Positions 36,902 to 47,091 are shown, counted from the first letter of the stretch. The stretch is 64,000 bases of DNA from SAR202 cluster bacterium (GCA_022447925.1 JAKUTS010000005.1:59957-123956), one strand, 5' to 3'. Made by a program: numbers and translations. The notes: generated by a model from the sequence alone, not told the origin.

Positions 36902-38746
36902 ATGCGCAACGGTTTCATATACTTATTAATCTTGGTGGCAATAATAGCCATCTTCTTTACATTTTTCTCTGGTTCTATAGGCGGAAACAAAGAGATTAGC
37001 ATCTCGGAAGTTATTCGAATGGCTGGTAGTGGAGAGCTAGAGTCTATAGAAGTTGGTGGTGATAAATTGACCGTGCTTTCTAATTCTGGAGAAACATTTG
37101 AGTCCAGAAAAGAGCAGGGTTCAAGTATTGTTGAATTGCTCGAAGCAGCTGAAATAGATCCCCTTGTCTCACGAACTGATATCACAGTAAAAGGCTCCAG
37201 CGGTCTTAGTAATTTCTTTGGTCTGATCCTGAATTTCTTGCCTCTGATTATATTTGGAGCCATTTTGTTGTTTATGATTCGTCAAGCTCAAGGAAGCACA
37301 AATCAAACTTTTAGTTTTGGCCGAAGTAAAGCCAGAATGGGAACAGGTGAATCATCGAACGTTACTTTTGATGATGTTGCTGGAGTTGAGGAAGCAAAAC
37401 AAGAATTACAAGAAGTCGTTGAATTCCTTAAATTCCCTGAAAGATTTTTAGCTATGGGTGCAAAAATACCTAAAGGTGTTTTGCTGATTGGCCCTCCTGG
37501 CACAGGTAAAACCTTGATGGCTAAAGCGGTTGCCGGAGAAGCGGGTGTACCATTCTTTTCTATAAGTGGTTCGGAATTTGTGGAAATGTTTGTAGGAGTT
37601 GGAGCTTCCAGAGTAAGAGATCTTTTTGAACAAGCAAAGCGCAACTCGCCATGTATCGTTTTTATTGATGAGATTGATGCTGTAGGACGCCATAGAGGAG
37701 CCGGGCTAGGTGGAGGTCATGACGAGAGAGAACAGACATTGAATCAAATCTTAGTTGAGATGGATGGATTCGATAGCGGTACAAATGTTATTGTCATTGC
37801 TGCCACAAACAGGCCAGATATTTTGGACCCTGCTTTGTTGAGGCCGGGACGTTTTGATAGGCGGGTTACTTTAGATAATCCTGATGTAAAAGGTCGTGTT
37901 CAAATACTTGAAGTACATTCTAAAGGCAAGCCTTTGGATGATGATGTGGAAATGCAAGTAATTGCAAAACAAACTCCAGGATTTTCTGGTGCCGATTTAG
38001 CTAACCTTGCGAACGAGGCTGCGTTGCTGGCGGCCAGATTGAACAAAAAACGAATCGGATTTGCTGAGTTTGCTGAATCGATTGATAGAGTTATTGGCGG
38101 GCCTGCTAGAAAAAGCAAGGTAATAAGTGTACGGGAAAAGGAAATTGTCGCCTACCACGAGTCAGGACATGCTATTGTCGGGCATATGCTTGCAAACGCA
38201 GATCCAGTTTTTAAAGTAACAATAGTATCAAGAGGACAGATGGGAGGATATACAAGGTTTTTGCCTGAAGAGGATAGAAGTCTTTGGAGTAAGGCTCAGT
38301 TTAAGGATCGCATTGGAGCCGCTATGGGTGGACGGGCAGCAGAGGAAATTGTCTTTGGAGAAGTTACAACAGGTGCTAGTAACGATCTTGAGCAGGCTAC
38401 AAATATTGCTCGTTCAATGGTTACAAGGTACGGGATGAGTGAGAAACTTGGTCCAAGGACCTTTGGAAAAAGAGAAGAAATGGTTTTCTTAGGTAAAGAA
38501 ATTTCAGAGCAAAGAGATTACTCTGAAGGAGTTGCCGCAGCGATTGATGAAGAGGTTCACGAATTAGTAGACAACGCTTATCAAAATGCTTCACGAATAA
38601 TCAATTCTAATCGTGAAAAATTGGATAAATTAGCCAAGTATTTGATTCAAAATGAGACGATAGAGGGCGATCAATTAATTACGATGTTAGATGATGACTC
38701 ATCTGCCTCGGGTAACACTGCAGCTCCATCACCCTCCTCGGCATAA
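36902..38746 (+). CDS. ftsH: ATP-dependent zinc metalloprotease FtsH
   Basis: A membrane AAA+ protease that removes bad membrane proteins and short-lived regulators. Two membrane segments (residues 5-24 and 103-122) flank a periplasmic-side loop. Walker A is GPPGTGKT from Gly197. [15 protein letters not shown] (about 255) carries Walker B, with the second region of homology RPGRFDRR about 60 residues later. The zinc motif is His419-Glu420-x-x-His423 (HESGH). The length of 614 is normal. A short Ser/Pro-rich tail ends the protein. The 207 bases upstream contain no gene and only weak promoter matches. Confidence 0.96.
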   Translation: MRNGFIYLLILVAIIAIFFTFFSGSIGGNKEISISEVIRMAGSGELESIEVGGDKLTVLSNSGETFESRKEQGSSIVELLEAAEIDPLVSRTDITVKGSSGLSNFFGLILNFLPLIIFGAILLFMIRQAQGSTNQTFSFGRSKARMGTGESSNVTFDDVAGVEEAKQELQEVVEFLKFPERFLAMGAKIPKGVLLIGPPGTGKTLMAKAVAGEAGVPFFSISGSEFVEMFVGVGASRVRDLFEQAKRNSPCIVFIDEIDAVGRHRGAGLGGGHDEREQTLNQILVEMDGFDSGTNVIVIAATNRPDILDPALLRPGRFDRRVTLDNPDVKGRVQILEVHSKGKPLDDDVEMQVIAKQTPGFSGADLANLANEAALLAARLNKKRIGFAEFAESIDRVIGGPARKSKVISVREKEIVAYHESGHAIVGHMLANADPVFKVTIVSRGQMGGYTRFLPEEDRSLWSKAQFKDRIGAAMGGRAAEEIVFGEVTTGASNDLEQATNIARSMVTRYGMSEKLGPRTFGKREEMVFLGKEISEQRDYSEGVAAAIDEEVHELVDNAYQNASRIINSNREKLDKLAKYLIQNETIEGDQLITMLDDDSSASGNTAAPSPSSA

Positions 38747-38766
38747 GGCCAACGTTCATTAATACT

Positions 38767-39861
38767 TCACTTAAGTTTTTCTAATGAGTATTTGATTGCA
38801 CTTAAAGTCTCAGTTATTTCCTCATCACTTACTAAGCCTAGGTGCCCGATTCTAAAAATCTTACTTGCCAGAGACTGTTGTCCTCCGGCTAGTTCAACAT
38901 TATGCTCAGTTTTCGCTATAGTTAAAAAATCTTTAGCTTGGATGCCATCTGGTAATAATACCGAAGTTATTGTATCTGAAGCACTTTCTGGTTTAGCTAA
39001 TAACTTAAGTCCCAATTCTTGCACACCATCTCTAAATTTCTGTGCGGTTTTTGCGTGCCTCAAATGGATGTTAGATATACCTTCCCTCAACATTAAATCT
39101 AGAGCCTTATCAAGTGCGAAAAACAATGACAAATTGGGAGTCCACGGAGGCTGGCCTATTTCCATGTATTTTTTATATTGTCTTAAATCAAAATAAAAAT
39201 TTGGCATAGTTGATGAAGCGTTAGCTTTCCATGACTCTAAACTAAAGCTTAGGAAAGCCAAGCCTGGCGGAGCCATCCACCCTTTTTGGGATGCAGATGC
39301 AACAGCATCACATTGCCAATCATCGGTCTTTAAGGGAACTGATCCGACGCTGCTTACACCGTCTACTAAAAGGAGTTTTCCAAAATCCTGTTTAACAATC
39401 TTGGCAATTGACTCGATGTCATTAGTAACTCCAGTTGAGGTTTCATTATGAGTTACTAAAACAGCTTTTATATTTGGATTGTTGTTGAGGACGGATGTTA
39501 CCTTGTCAGGATCTGTCGATTCACCAAGTGCTGATCTCAGTATTGTGACATCGGCACCATATATTTCAGCTATGTTGGCGAATCTATCGCCAAATGCACC
39601 GATTGTGATTGCAAGCACATTGTCCCCTGGAGAAAGAGTATTGACTATCGCGGTTTCCATGGCCCCCGTACCAGACGCAGTTAGTATATGAAGGTCTTGC
39701 TTTGTTTCATAAATTGTTTTTAGGCGTTCGGTGACACTTTCTATTAATTGGCGGAACTCGTCTCCTCTATGATTGATCATAAACCGAGACATTTCCTTTA
39801 ATATTTCTGGTGTGACCGGGGTGGGTCCTGGTATTCGGAGATTTGTGTGGTTGCTTTCCAT
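38767..39861 (-). CDS. Class V aminotransferase (alanine-glyoxylate/serine-pyruvate type)
   Basis: A 364-residue PLP-dependent aminotransferase. N-terminal IPGPTPVTPEIL is typical, GTGAME (about 65) binds PLP phosphate, LLVDGVSSVGS (about 165) holds the Asp, and the PLP lysine is in SASQKGWM (about 193). The family converts glyoxylate plus alanine or serine, and in some bacteria makes serine via phosphoserine. It starts 3 bases after tyrS, so it belongs to the aromatic-gene block. The exact substrate is uncertain. Confidence 0.87.
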   Translation of the reverse strand: MESNHTNLRIPGPTPVTPEILKEMSRFMINHRGDEFRQLIESVTERLKTIYETKQDLHILTASGTGAMETAIVNTLSPGDNVLAITIGAFGDRFANIAEIYGADVTILRSALGESTDPDKVTSVLNNNPNIKAVLVTHNETSTGVTNDIESIAKIVKQDFGKLLLVDGVSSVGSVPLKTDDWQCDAVASASQKGWMAPPGLAFLSFSLESWKANASSTMPNFYFDLRQYKKYMEIGQPPWTPNLSLFFALDKALDLMLREGISNIHLRHAKTAQKFRDGVQELGLKLLAKPESASDTITSVLLPDGIQAKDFLTIAKTEHNVELAGGQQSLASKIFRIGHLGLVSDEEITETLSAIKYSLEKLK

Positions 39862-39863
39862 AA

Positions 39864-41066
39864 TTATTTTATTAGCCGTATTATTTGACGTTTTCCAACT
39901 TTCAATATGCCTGATTCAATATCATTAACAGATAGGTTTTGTTCTATCACTAAGCCATCGAGAGTAACGGCTTTTTGAGTAATTAATCTTTTTGCCTCTC
40001 CGACACTTTTTGACAGCCCACATTCAACTATTAGGTAACTCAAGCGTTGATTTCCAATATTTGGGTGATCCGACACGATGAATTCAGGTATATCTACTGG
40101 AACCTCCTTTGATTGTACAGTGTTTTTGAAATGTATCGCGGCTTTAACCGCATCTTTTGCATTGTGCATCTCTGTAACAATGGTTGTGGCGAGATCCTTT
40201 TTGAGCTCCATTGGATTTATACTATTATCGGATATGGTTTTTTTAGCTTGCTTTAATTCTTTTTCCGAAATATCTGTTAATAGCTCAAAGTAGGGACATA
40301 TAAGATCATCGTTAATAGACATTAATTTACCGAACATATTATTTGGAGATTCTGAAACGTCTATGGAGTTGTTTAAGCTCTTGCTCATCTTACTGACTCC
40401 ATCTGTCCCAACTAGAATAGGTACTAATAAACAGTGTTGAGGCTTTTGCCCCATCATTTCTTGCATATCCCGACCTACTAGTAAATTAAATTTTTGATCT
40501 GTGCCGCCAAACTCAACATCGGAATTGATTGCTACTGAATCATAAGCTTGAAGCAAAGGATACATGAATTCAGTAATGGCAATAGGTTTTTGTTCCTTGA
40601 ATCTTTTTGAGAAATCATCGCGAGCCAAAAATTGCGCAACTGTAAACATACTGGTTAGTTCGATTAAATTAGATAAACCAAAATCGCCGAACCATTCACT
40701 TTGCCAACGCACCTCTGTTTTATCCTTATCAACAATTTTAAAAAACTGTTTTAGATAAGTTGTTGCATTTTGTTCAACCTCTGCAGCGCTTAACATTTTT
40801 CTTACGGATGACCTTCCACTCGGGTCGCCAATTTGTGCAGTCCAATCACCAACAATTAATACTACAGTGTGGCCTAATTGTTGGAATTGCCTTAGTTTAC
40901 GAAGCCCGACAACATGTCCAAGGTGTATGTCTGGAGCACTTGGGTCGAAACCCATTTTAAGACGTAAATTGGTTTTTGTTGATAATAGTTTTTTAAGTTC
41001 GCTTTCAACGATTACTTCAGAAACACCTCGGGTCAGTGCTGTATTAATTTTGTCTATTGTGGCCAT
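39864..41066 (-). CDS. tyrS: Tyrosyl-tRNA synthetase
   Basis: A class I synthetase. HIGH motif is HLGH (about 50) in PSAPDIHLGH, and KMSKS (about 227) is in VSKMSKSLN. The C-terminal S4-like RNA-binding domain (about 335-400; LSYLIVECGLSKSVGEAKRLI) is present. The ATG at 41066 is chosen since AAGGA lies about 9 bases upstream. A longer frame would start at 41117 inside ribF and is unlikely. The result is 400 residues. It follows ribF by 16 bases. Confidence 0.93.
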   Translation of the reverse strand: MATIDKINTALTRGVSEVIVESELKKLLSTKTNLRLKMGFDPSAPDIHLGHVVGLRKLRQFQQLGHTVVLIVGDWTAQIGDPSGRSSVRKMLSAAEVEQNATTYLKQFFKIVDKDKTEVRWQSEWFGDFGLSNLIELTSMFTVAQFLARDDFSKRFKEQKPIAITEFMYPLLQAYDSVAINSDVEFGGTDQKFNLLVGRDMQEMMGQKPQHCLLVPILVGTDGVSKMSKSLNNSIDVSESPNNMFGKLMSINDDLICPYFELLTDISEKELKQAKKTISDNSINPMELKKDLATTIVTEMHNAKDAVKAAIHFKNTVQSKEVPVDIPEFIVSDHPNIGNQRLSYLIVECGLSKSVGEAKRLITQKAVTLDGLVIEQNLSVNDIESGILKVGKRQIIRLIK

Positions 41067-41082
41067 ATCGATATTCCTTGGG

Positions 41083-42021
41083 TTAATTATCCAGTATTTT
41101 TCTCGTATCGCGAACATCTATGTGCATTTGATCAGTTAATCGACTAGCTGACTCATACTGGATTTCATCCCTAATTCTTTCTACAAATTCTAGAGCCATT
41201 GATTTGCCATATAAATCTCCATCATAGTCTAGTATGTAAGATTCAACAGTTCTATCATGTTTTCCAAAAGTTGGACGTACACCTATGCTAGTAGCGCTTT
41301 TTAATTTTTGACTCGACTTGCCATCACTGAAGTAAGACCAAGTTGCATATATGCCATCCTTGGGAATGACTATATTGTTTTCGCTCAATAGGTTTGCTGT
41401 GGGGAAACCTAGGGTATGCCCTACACCTTGACCTTTAACTACTTGGCCTTTGAGACTGAAATTTCGTCCTAGTAAATTTGCAGCTTCACGTACCGAGCCG
41501 TTTTTTAACGATTCACGAATTGAGGTGCTATTTATTAAACTTGAACTTTCGGTTAGAGGGTTAACATCTATTACGGCAAAACCATACTTTTTTCCGAGCG
41601 CTTTTAGCGCAGGCACATTACCCTCACGTTTTCGCCCCAGGGCGAATCCAGGACCAACAACTAAGACCTTTAAATTTAAGTTATTACAAAGCAATTGAAC
41701 AAAAGTTTCTGCACTTAATGATGCAATCTCTTCATCAAAATCAAGTGGTATAACTTCATCCACCCCAGTTTCCTTTAGCATCGATAGTCTATCTTCTACA
41801 CTACACAAATACTTTGGGGCAAAGTTAGAATCCAATATTGACAAAGGATGCTTACTAAATGTCAACACCAAGGAGAGCATATCTTTAGAAACATCTATGA
41901 GCGTTCTGATGAGCTCTATGTGTCCACGATGTAGGCCGTCAAAAACTCCAATCGTTACTGCAGAACCCATATTGGATTTATATGAAGATTCCGTTATGCG
42001 AAGAGACTCGATTGATCGCAT
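41083..42021 (-). CDS. ribF: Bifunctional riboflavin kinase / FAD synthetase
   Basis: It converts riboflavin to FMN and FAD. The N-terminal FAD synthetase (about 20-170) has GVFDGLHRGH (about 26-35) and FALGRKREG (about 130). The C-terminal kinase (about 190-312) has GVGHTLGFPTANL and FGKHDRTVESYILDYDGDLYG. 312 residues, normal. It lies between aroF and tyrS on the same strand, with gaps of 11 and 16 bases, so it is probably co-transcribed. Confidence 0.94.
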   Translation of the reverse strand: MRSIESLRITESSYKSNMGSAVTIGVFDGLHRGHIELIRTLIDVSKDMLSLVLTFSKHPLSILDSNFAPKYLCSVEDRLSMLKETGVDEVIPLDFDEEIASLSAETFVQLLCNNLNLKVLVVGPGFALGRKREGNVPALKALGKKYGFAVIDVNPLTESSSLINSTSIRESLKNGSVREAANLLGRNFSLKGQVVKGQGVGHTLGFPTANLLSENNIVIPKDGIYATWSYFSDGKSSQKLKSATSIGVRPTFGKHDRTVESYILDYDGDLYGKSMALEFVERIRDEIQYESASRLTDQMHIDVRDTRKILDN

Positions 42022-42032
42022 GTTAATCCTAG

Positions 42033-43052
42033 TTAAGGCTGATCGGACAGTGCTGATCTAATAGCCCTTACTTTAGACATAAGAGCATCAAAGTTTTCTA
42101 GTGTTAATGATTGGGCACCATCAGACCATGCAGTCTCAGGTCGTGGATGCACTTCTATAATTAGTCCATCCGCACCAGCTGCGACTGAGGCACATGCCAA
42201 AGGGGTAACATAGTCCCACTTGCCTGTGCCATGACTGGGGTCAGAAACAATTGGTAAATGACTCAATTGTTTAATTACGGGAATTGCATTCAAATCCATG
42301 GTATTCCGAGTGGATGTCTCAAAAGTTCTTATACCTCTTTCACATAAAATCACCGATTTGTTTCCTCCAGCCATTACATATTCTGCTGCTAATAGCCAAT
42401 CTTCATATGTGGCTGAAAATCCTCGTTTGACCATTACTGGCTTTGAAGTTTTACCAACTTCATCCAGTAAGGCGAAATTTTGCATATTTCGTGCTCCTAC
42501 CTGCAAAACGTCAGTGTATTTCGCAACCAGCTCGACGTCTCGTTCAGACATCACTTCAGTAATCAACGGTAATCCAGTTTCTTTACGTGCCAAATCCATT
42601 AACTTTAACCCATCCTCTGCCATTCCTCTAAAGCTGTATGGAGAAGTTCTTGGTTTAAATGCACCACCTCTTAACACTGTTGCCCCACTTTTCTTAACTG
42701 CCTTCGCCGTTTCCATTACTTGATCTTCCCCTTCAATAGCACATGGACCACCAAAAACAACAAATTCTCCGCCACCAATTTTAACGCCAGCTTCTCCAAT
42801 ACTTATCACGGTATCATCTGACTTGAATTCTTTACTTGCTAATTTGTAAGGCTTTGATATTCTCACTACTTCTCCTACTCCATCCATCAATTCGAGTTCA
42901 CTTTGCAATTCCGGATATATCTGTCCTATTACTCCAACAACAGTCCTTTCAATGCCTTCAGACATATGTACTTTTAGGCCGCGTTTAGACAGATGTTCTT
43001 TAACATTTTCTAGTTCATCTGAACTAGCTCCTTGTGACATTACTACAATCAA
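42033..43052 (-). CDS. aroF: 3-deoxy-7-phosphoheptulonate (DAHP) synthase, type I beta with N-terminal ferredoxin-like domain
   Basis: The first step of the shikimate pathway. The N-terminal domain (about 1-70; [17 protein letters not shown]) resembles the regulatory domain of the Thermotoga-type enzyme and may bind Tyr or Phe for feedback. The catalytic barrel has GGPCAIEG (about 98), [14 protein letters not shown] (about 125), SDPSHGTG (about 270) and the metal/His motif IEVHPRPE (about 306). The start is TTG 43052, supported by AAGGAG 8 bases upstream. It follows aroH by 22 bases. Confidence 0.94.
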   Translation of the reverse strand: MIVVMSQGASSDELENVKEHLSKRGLKVHMSEGIERTVVGVIGQIYPELQSELELMDGVGEVVRISKPYKLASKEFKSDDTVISIGEAGVKIGGGEFVVFGGPCAIEGEDQVMETAKAVKKSGATVLRGGAFKPRTSPYSFRGMAEDGLKLMDLARKETGLPLITEVMSERDVELVAKYTDVLQVGARNMQNFALLDEVGKTSKPVMVKRGFSATYEDWLLAAEYVMAGGNKSVILCERGIRTFETSTRNTMDLNAIPVIKQLSHLPIVSDPSHGTGKWDYVTPLACASVAAGADGLIIEVHPRPETAWSDGAQSLTLENFDALMSKVRAIRSALSDQP

Positions 43053-43074
43053 ATTTCATTCTCCTTGTTGTTGC

Positions 43075-43437
43075 TTAATTACTTGGTCTGTCCCGGAGAC
43101 CAATAGCGTCTTTTAGGTACACGTTTTTAATATCCTTTGCGGATTTTTCGGTATTAATTAATAGCATGACTCTTATGCATCGGTTCTGAGCATTAGGTAC
43201 TGACATTTCATGGCTGCACATTAAGGCGACATTTCCCCAACCTATTTCCCTAGCTGCAGCTGCAGGAAATTCAGCATTCAAATCAGCAGTTGTGGTGAAT
43301 AAAACAGAAGCAATGTCATCTACTTCTATATCGTTCCTATCAACAATTTCTTCTAGCAGCTCTGAAGTTGCATTCAATATTGCTGAACGGCTATTATCGT
43401 CAGCCGTGGTTGCTCCTCTAACTCCTCTAACAGTCAT
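43075..43437 (-). CDS. aroH: Chorismate mutase, AroH type
   Basis: A 120-residue monofunctional chorismate mutase that turns chorismate into prephenate, the branch to Phe and Tyr. N-terminal VRGVRGATTADDNS (residues 3-16), SVLFTTTADLNAEFPAAAAR (about 64-83) and the final VYLKDAIGLR match the trimeric AroH fold of Bacillus. It starts inside the trpA stop (TAATG), so the two are coupled. It is followed by aroF. Confidence 0.94.
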   Translation of the reverse strand: MTVRGVRGATTADDNSRSAILNATSELLEEIVDRNDIEVDDIASVLFTTTADLNAEFPAAAAREIGWGNVALMCSHEMSVPNAQNRCIRVMLLINTEKSAKDIKNVYLKDAIGLRDRPSN

Positions 43438-44237
43438 TATCCTTTTAGTCCAGAACGTAAATTATTAACAAACTTAGATACAATTATGCCAGCATTTTCC
43501 TTCTGTCCTTCCGATACTTGGTCGAGCATTGCACTTGCAAACACTGCCCCGTTGGCAAATTTTGAAATTTTAGCAACGTGAGATTTGGTTGAAATGCCGA
43601 ACCCAACTAAAACAGGAAGATCAGAATAACTTCTTATGCGTTTAATTAATTCTTCTAATCCTGATGATACTTCGCTACGGGCGCCTGTAACACCAGTTAA
43701 ACTCACACAGTATATGAATCCGCTGGCTCCTTTGCAAGCCAACCTAATTCTGGAATCAGTACTAGTCGGTGCAAGTAACGGAATTAGGTAAAGATTTTGT
43801 TCTTGGCATAAAGCATTAAATTCACCGGATTCTTCAGCGGGCAAATCTGGAATGATCAACCCATCCACTCCAGCAGATACAGCATCCTTAACAAATTTAG
43901 CTAGACCATATTTTAAAAATGGATTGATGTATCCCATTAAAATTAAAGGGGCCTCGCTATTTTCTTTGCGAATACGTTTTATTGTTTCGAGACAGGTTTT
44001 TAAAGTTACGCCTATTTCTAAAGCTTGAGAGCTAGTCATTTGAATTGTTGGACCATCAGCCAATGGATCGCTAAAAGGTACCCCAAGTTCAAGAATGTCT
44101 CCTCCTGCCTTCAATGCAGCCAAAGACATCTGTACAGAGGTATCAACATCAGGGTATCCGATTGTTATGAACGGAGCCAAAGCGAACTTACCGTTATTGT
44201 TTATTGAATTGAAAGTCTTATCTATTCGATTGAGCAT
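43437..44237 (-). CDS. trpA: Tryptophan synthase alpha subunit
   Basis: It cleaves indole-3-glycerol phosphate to indole. The 266-residue TIM barrel has LELGVPFSDPLADGPTIQ with the catalytic Glu and Asp (about 49 and 60), ILMGYINPF (about 100), GLIIPDLPAEE (about 128) and VGFGISTKSHV (about 212). It sits here with aroH and aroF but not trpB, which usually is directly upstream. Overlap with aroH shows coupled expression. The trpA partner must lie elsewhere in the genome. Confidence 0.94.
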   Translation of the reverse strand: MLNRIDKTFNSINNNGKFALAPFITIGYPDVDTSVQMSLAALKAGGDILELGVPFSDPLADGPTIQMTSSQALEIGVTLKTCLETIKRIRKENSEAPLILMGYINPFLKYGLAKFVKDAVSAGVDGLIIPDLPAEESGEFNALCQEQNLYLIPLLAPTSTDSRIRLACKGASGFIYCVSLTGVTGARSEVSSGLEELIKRIRSYSDLPVLVGFGISTKSHVAKISKFANGAVFASAMLDQVSEGQKENAGIIVSKFVNNLRSGLKG

Positions 44238-44340
44238 TTTAACCTTGCTGTATGATCTGCCCGAACCAGTATTTTATCTGAAAGTGCTAATTACCTGACA
44301 CCAGTATCAGCTCCTTGTGTTGCTGTTTTATAAACTTTGT

Positions 44341-44988
44341 TCAGTTTAACCACTCTATATCTCCGAATATTTCGTAGGAAGAACAATTTTTCTCAAATAC
44401 AAAATAGTCTTTTTGCGCATTTTTAATCGTACCGTCTAACCCGTGCCCTGGGAAAAAAACAACCGACTGCTTGAGAGCTAAAAGTTTAGAGGATATGCTG
44501 TTAATGATGGTTTGGAAAGCCTTAGAATTTTGTGATTTTCCTGGTCCTCCTGGGAACAAAGTATCTCCAGTAAAGAGGATGTTATTTATTAAAAAACAAG
44601 TTGAGCCTTCAGTGTGACCCGGAGTATGTATCGCTTTGATCGATATTTTTCCGACTGTTAACGTCTGACCATCACAAATTTGAAAATCTGGTATGTCGGG
44701 CTTCATCCCCTCTGCATCGTCGACACCAATTCCAGTGCGCAAATTGAATTTTGTGGTGATTTCTTTATACCCAAGAAGGTGATCCCAATGGTTATGTGTA
44801 ATAAGCATCATATCCGTATCGGTCTCTTGAGCGGCGCTAATTAATTCATCTGGATTTCCCGGTGCGTCTACAATGACACTTTTGTTAGTCTGCTTGCAGA
44901 CTAGTAAGTATCCATTATTATCATATGGCCCACTGATGAATTTATACAAACTCATGTCTTTATCTGTAAATTCAGGCTTATAATTCAA
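44341..44988 (-). CDS. Metallo-beta-lactamase-fold hydrolase (glyoxalase II-like)
   Basis: A 215-residue MBL-fold protein. The metal motif is His65-x-His67-x-Asp69-His70 (THNHWDH). Later ligands are HTPGHTEGST (about 117), TGDTLF (about 138) and the final PGHG (about 178). This pattern suits thioester or persulfide-type hydrolases. The TTG at 44988 is supported by AGGTG about 5 bases upstream. It leads the trpA-aroH-aroF block with a 103-base gap, which shows no clear attenuator. Confidence 0.85.
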   Translation of the reverse strand: MNYKPEFTDKDMSLYKFISGPYDNNGYLLVCKQTNKSVIVDAPGNPDELISAAQETDTDMMLITHNHWDHLLGYKEITTKFNLRTGIGVDDAEGMKPDIPDFQICDGQTLTVGKISIKAIHTPGHTEGSTCFLINNILFTGDTLFPGGPGKSQNSKAFQTIINSISSKLLALKQSVVFFPGHGLDGTIKNAQKDYFVFEKNCSSYEIFGDIEWLN

Positions 44989-45098
44989 GTTTTCACCTAT
45001 TATATTTTTGTTTTTCCTCTATTATTTTAGTGTATATCAAGGTATTGTCGGTTTATTATTTTGTAGCTAATATTTAGGTTAGGAGTGGACGTTTTCTA

Positions 45099-45359
45099 AT
45101 GACAGAGTTTGGTTTAAAAATTAAGTCCGATACAGAGTTAACTAAGATAGAAGTGCAATGCGTTCATCAGAACGGTTTAATCTACGTGGTCCCATCTGAG
45201 TCTAGCTGGGTGTGCACAGAGGATCTAAGGCATGTACACGCATTATCAGGATTCTTTAAACAACTCATGGATTTCGAGGACCCTAAAATACAAGAGGCCA
45301 TGCAAAAGTGGGGGATTTATTTTCGTCCAAGACCCCTTGCAGAGGATGAGCAAGCTTAA
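45099..45359 (+). CDS. Small conserved-looking hypothetical protein
   Basis: An 86-residue acidic soluble protein on an own plus-strand unit between two minus-strand blocks. I recognise no family. It is rich in charged residues, has two Cys (CVHQNG and WVCTEDL, about 21 and 39) and ends with RPRPLAEDEQA. A GGAG lies about 13 bases before the ATG. It overlaps the end of the minus-strand TPR gene by 4 bases. Codon use and composition are like its neighbours. Confidence 0.6.
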   Translation: MTEFGLKIKSDTELTKIEVQCVHQNGLIYVVPSESSWVCTEDLRHVHALSGFFKQLMDFEDPKIQEAMQKWGIYFRPRPLAEDEQA

Positions 45360-46201
45360 TAATCTTCGATAAGCCGATTAGGCGCATTTAGAATTTTACT
45401 TACTTGAGGATATAGTTGTTGATCTGCACTGTTTTCGGGATCGTCCTCATACCATTCTTCATTTAAATCAAAATTGAAATCCGCGTTATCTTTTTGGGAT
45501 ATTTGTAACGTTTCATAAAGTTGGCTTTCGCGGTTATTTTGTGAATTAATATTTGGAAATGAAACCACCCGGATTTGAGATGGGTGCTGATAAATTTCTC
45601 TTATCAACAACTTTATTCTGTTACCGTCAATTTTTCTTATAAAAGCTTTATATTTATTGCCTGCTTTTATAAGCTTCGAAATTCTTGCTCCAAGTTTTGG
45701 TTCGACTTGCCCAATCCGCTCTCCGTTCACCCGGATTGCCTTAACGATTTTATCCATGATTGCCAGCTCTATTTCCTCACCATCTTCAATCTCTTCTAAA
45801 GCACCCTTATTTACCTGATTTACTAAGTCTACTAATGCAACCTTCCCATACTCTTCATTAGCTGATTTGGGCCAAGAAACGGTTTTAAGTTTCTGTTCTT
45901 TTGCTGTTTTAGATGAATACTTTGCAGTTAATTTATTTAAATTTTTTGTAGCAATTGGATTATTGGGAGATAAATTTAAAGCGGTTTTGAATGCTTCGAT
46001 AGCAGCTTTGATTAAACCTGTCTCCAATAAAGATTTTCCTAGTCGATTAAGTGCGTCAACGTTGTCAGGATGATTTGACAGGATTTCCCTATTTAGTTCT
46101 ACAGCTTCATCCCATTTTCCTTGCATTGCTAACTCAGCAGCTTGTCTGCTCTTTTTTTCCAACGCAATTCCCATGGCTATTTCAGCTTGCGAGATACTCA
46201 T
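45356..46201 (-). CDS. TPR-repeat protein with C-terminal beta-rich domain
   Basis: A 281-residue protein. Two TPR-like units lie at about 15-85 (ALNRLGKSLLETGLIKAAIE). A region of about 130-210 is beta-rich and basic, with AIRVNGERIGQVEP and LIKAGNKYKAFIRKIDGNRIKL, which faintly resembles a HIRAN or other nucleic-acid-binding barrel. An acidic tail ends it. ATG 46201 is chosen over a longer TTG frame (46270) since GGGG lies about 7 bases before it and the frame upstream has no SD. Function unknown; the domain reading is tentative. Confidence 0.7.
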   Translation of the reverse strand: MSISQAEIAMGIALEKKSRQAAELAMQGKWDEAVELNREILSNHPDNVDALNRLGKSLLETGLIKAAIEAFKTALNLSPNNPIATKNLNKLTAKYSSKTAKEQKLKTVSWPKSANEEYGKVALVDLVNQVNKGALEEIEDGEEIELAIMDKIVKAIRVNGERIGQVEPKLGARISKLIKAGNKYKAFIRKIDGNRIKLLIREIYQHPSQIRVVSFPNINSQNNRESQLYETLQISQKDNADFNFDLNEEWYEDDPENSADQQLYPQVSKILNAPNRLIEDY

Positions 46202-46302
46202 AATATTTACCCCATGAAATCTCTGATGAAGTCTAATAAGAAGAGATTTGACGGCATAATATCCGGACAAGTCTTAGATTAAAACTAGTTTTTGTACAAA
46301 AA

Positions 46303-47091
46303 TTAATCGTAAAAAGTATGATTTTCGAGGTTTTTATTAAGAAAAAGTGATTTTTTCATTTGACTAATTCGAAGACATAATAGAACCAATACGGATTCGG
46401 CAATTATAAATGCACTCATCTTTGAGTGACCTTTAGTTCTATTAACAAACTCAATGGGATGTTCGATAGTTTTGTATCCTTTGGACTGGCATTTAAATGC
46501 CATTTCAGCTTGAAATCCAAAACCTTTACATATGAACTCATCTAATTTTATGTTATGAATAACCTGGTGCCTGATTGCCTTAAATCCTGAAGTTGTATCA
46601 TGCACTTTTATTCCCGATACTAAGCGAATTGCCAAGTTGCCAATGGAGCTTAATAAACGACGATGAACAGGCCAGTCGCTTTGTTTCCGGAAATCAAACA
46701 ACTTTGATGCATACCTTGAACCAACAACAATGTCAGCTTCTTTAAGTTTTTCAATCATTGCGGGTATTTCTGATACTGGATGAGACAAGTCTGCATCAAG
46801 TTGCACTAGAAATTTAGCACCGTTGTTTATAGCATGCTTAAATCCTTGTTTATATGCAGTTCCTAACCCCGATTTTCTAGGCCGAACGATAACTTCAATA
46901 TTGTTATGGTATTCGTTAGATAGATGCTCCGCTACTTTAGCAGTATTGTCCGGAGAATTATCATCAACAATTACAACTGTGAAATGCGGAAGCTCAAGCG
47001 CAAATAACTTTTTTATTACCGATGGGAGGTTATCCACTTCATTATAAGTAGGGATCACGGCAGTTATCTTGTCAGGCTTTTCGTTCTTCAT
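46303..47091 (-). CDS. Polyprenol-phosphate mannosyltransferase-like GT2 protein
   Basis: A 262-residue GT-A enzyme. AVIPTYNEVDNLP (10-22) starts the nucleotide-sugar site, VDDNSPDNT (about 42) follows, and the metal motif is QLDADLSHP (about 97). The gene ends after KMSAFIIAESVLVLLCLR, with one hydrophobic helix but no GtrA-type membrane domain. DPM1-like enzymes load mannose or glucose on a lipid carrier. It lies 106 bases from another GT2 gene, so joint action on surface glycans is plausible. The start is ATG 47091. Confidence 0.83.
   Translation of the reverse strand: MKNEKPDKITAVIPTYNEVDNLPSVIKKLFALELPHFTVVIVDDNSPDNTAKVAEHLSNEYHNNIEVIVRPRKSGLGTAYKQGFKHAINNGAKFLVQLDADLSHPVSEIPAMIEKLKEADIVVGSRYASKLFDFRKQSDWPVHRRLLSSIGNLAIRLVSGIKVHDTTSGFKAIRHQVIHNIKLDEFICKGFGFQAEMAFKCQSKGYKTIEHPIEFVNRTKGHSKMSAFIIAESVLVLLCLRISQMKKSLFLNKNLENHTFYD

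Noticed and set aside
41067..41117. Longer tyrS reading frame starting inside ribF
   Set aside because: The extra residues are not typical of TyrRS and have no SD; the ATG at 41066 has AAGGA upstream.
44238..44340. Attenuator or T-box before trpA
   Set aside because: No run of Trp codons, no T-box motif and no terminator-like hairpin is seen in the 103 bases.
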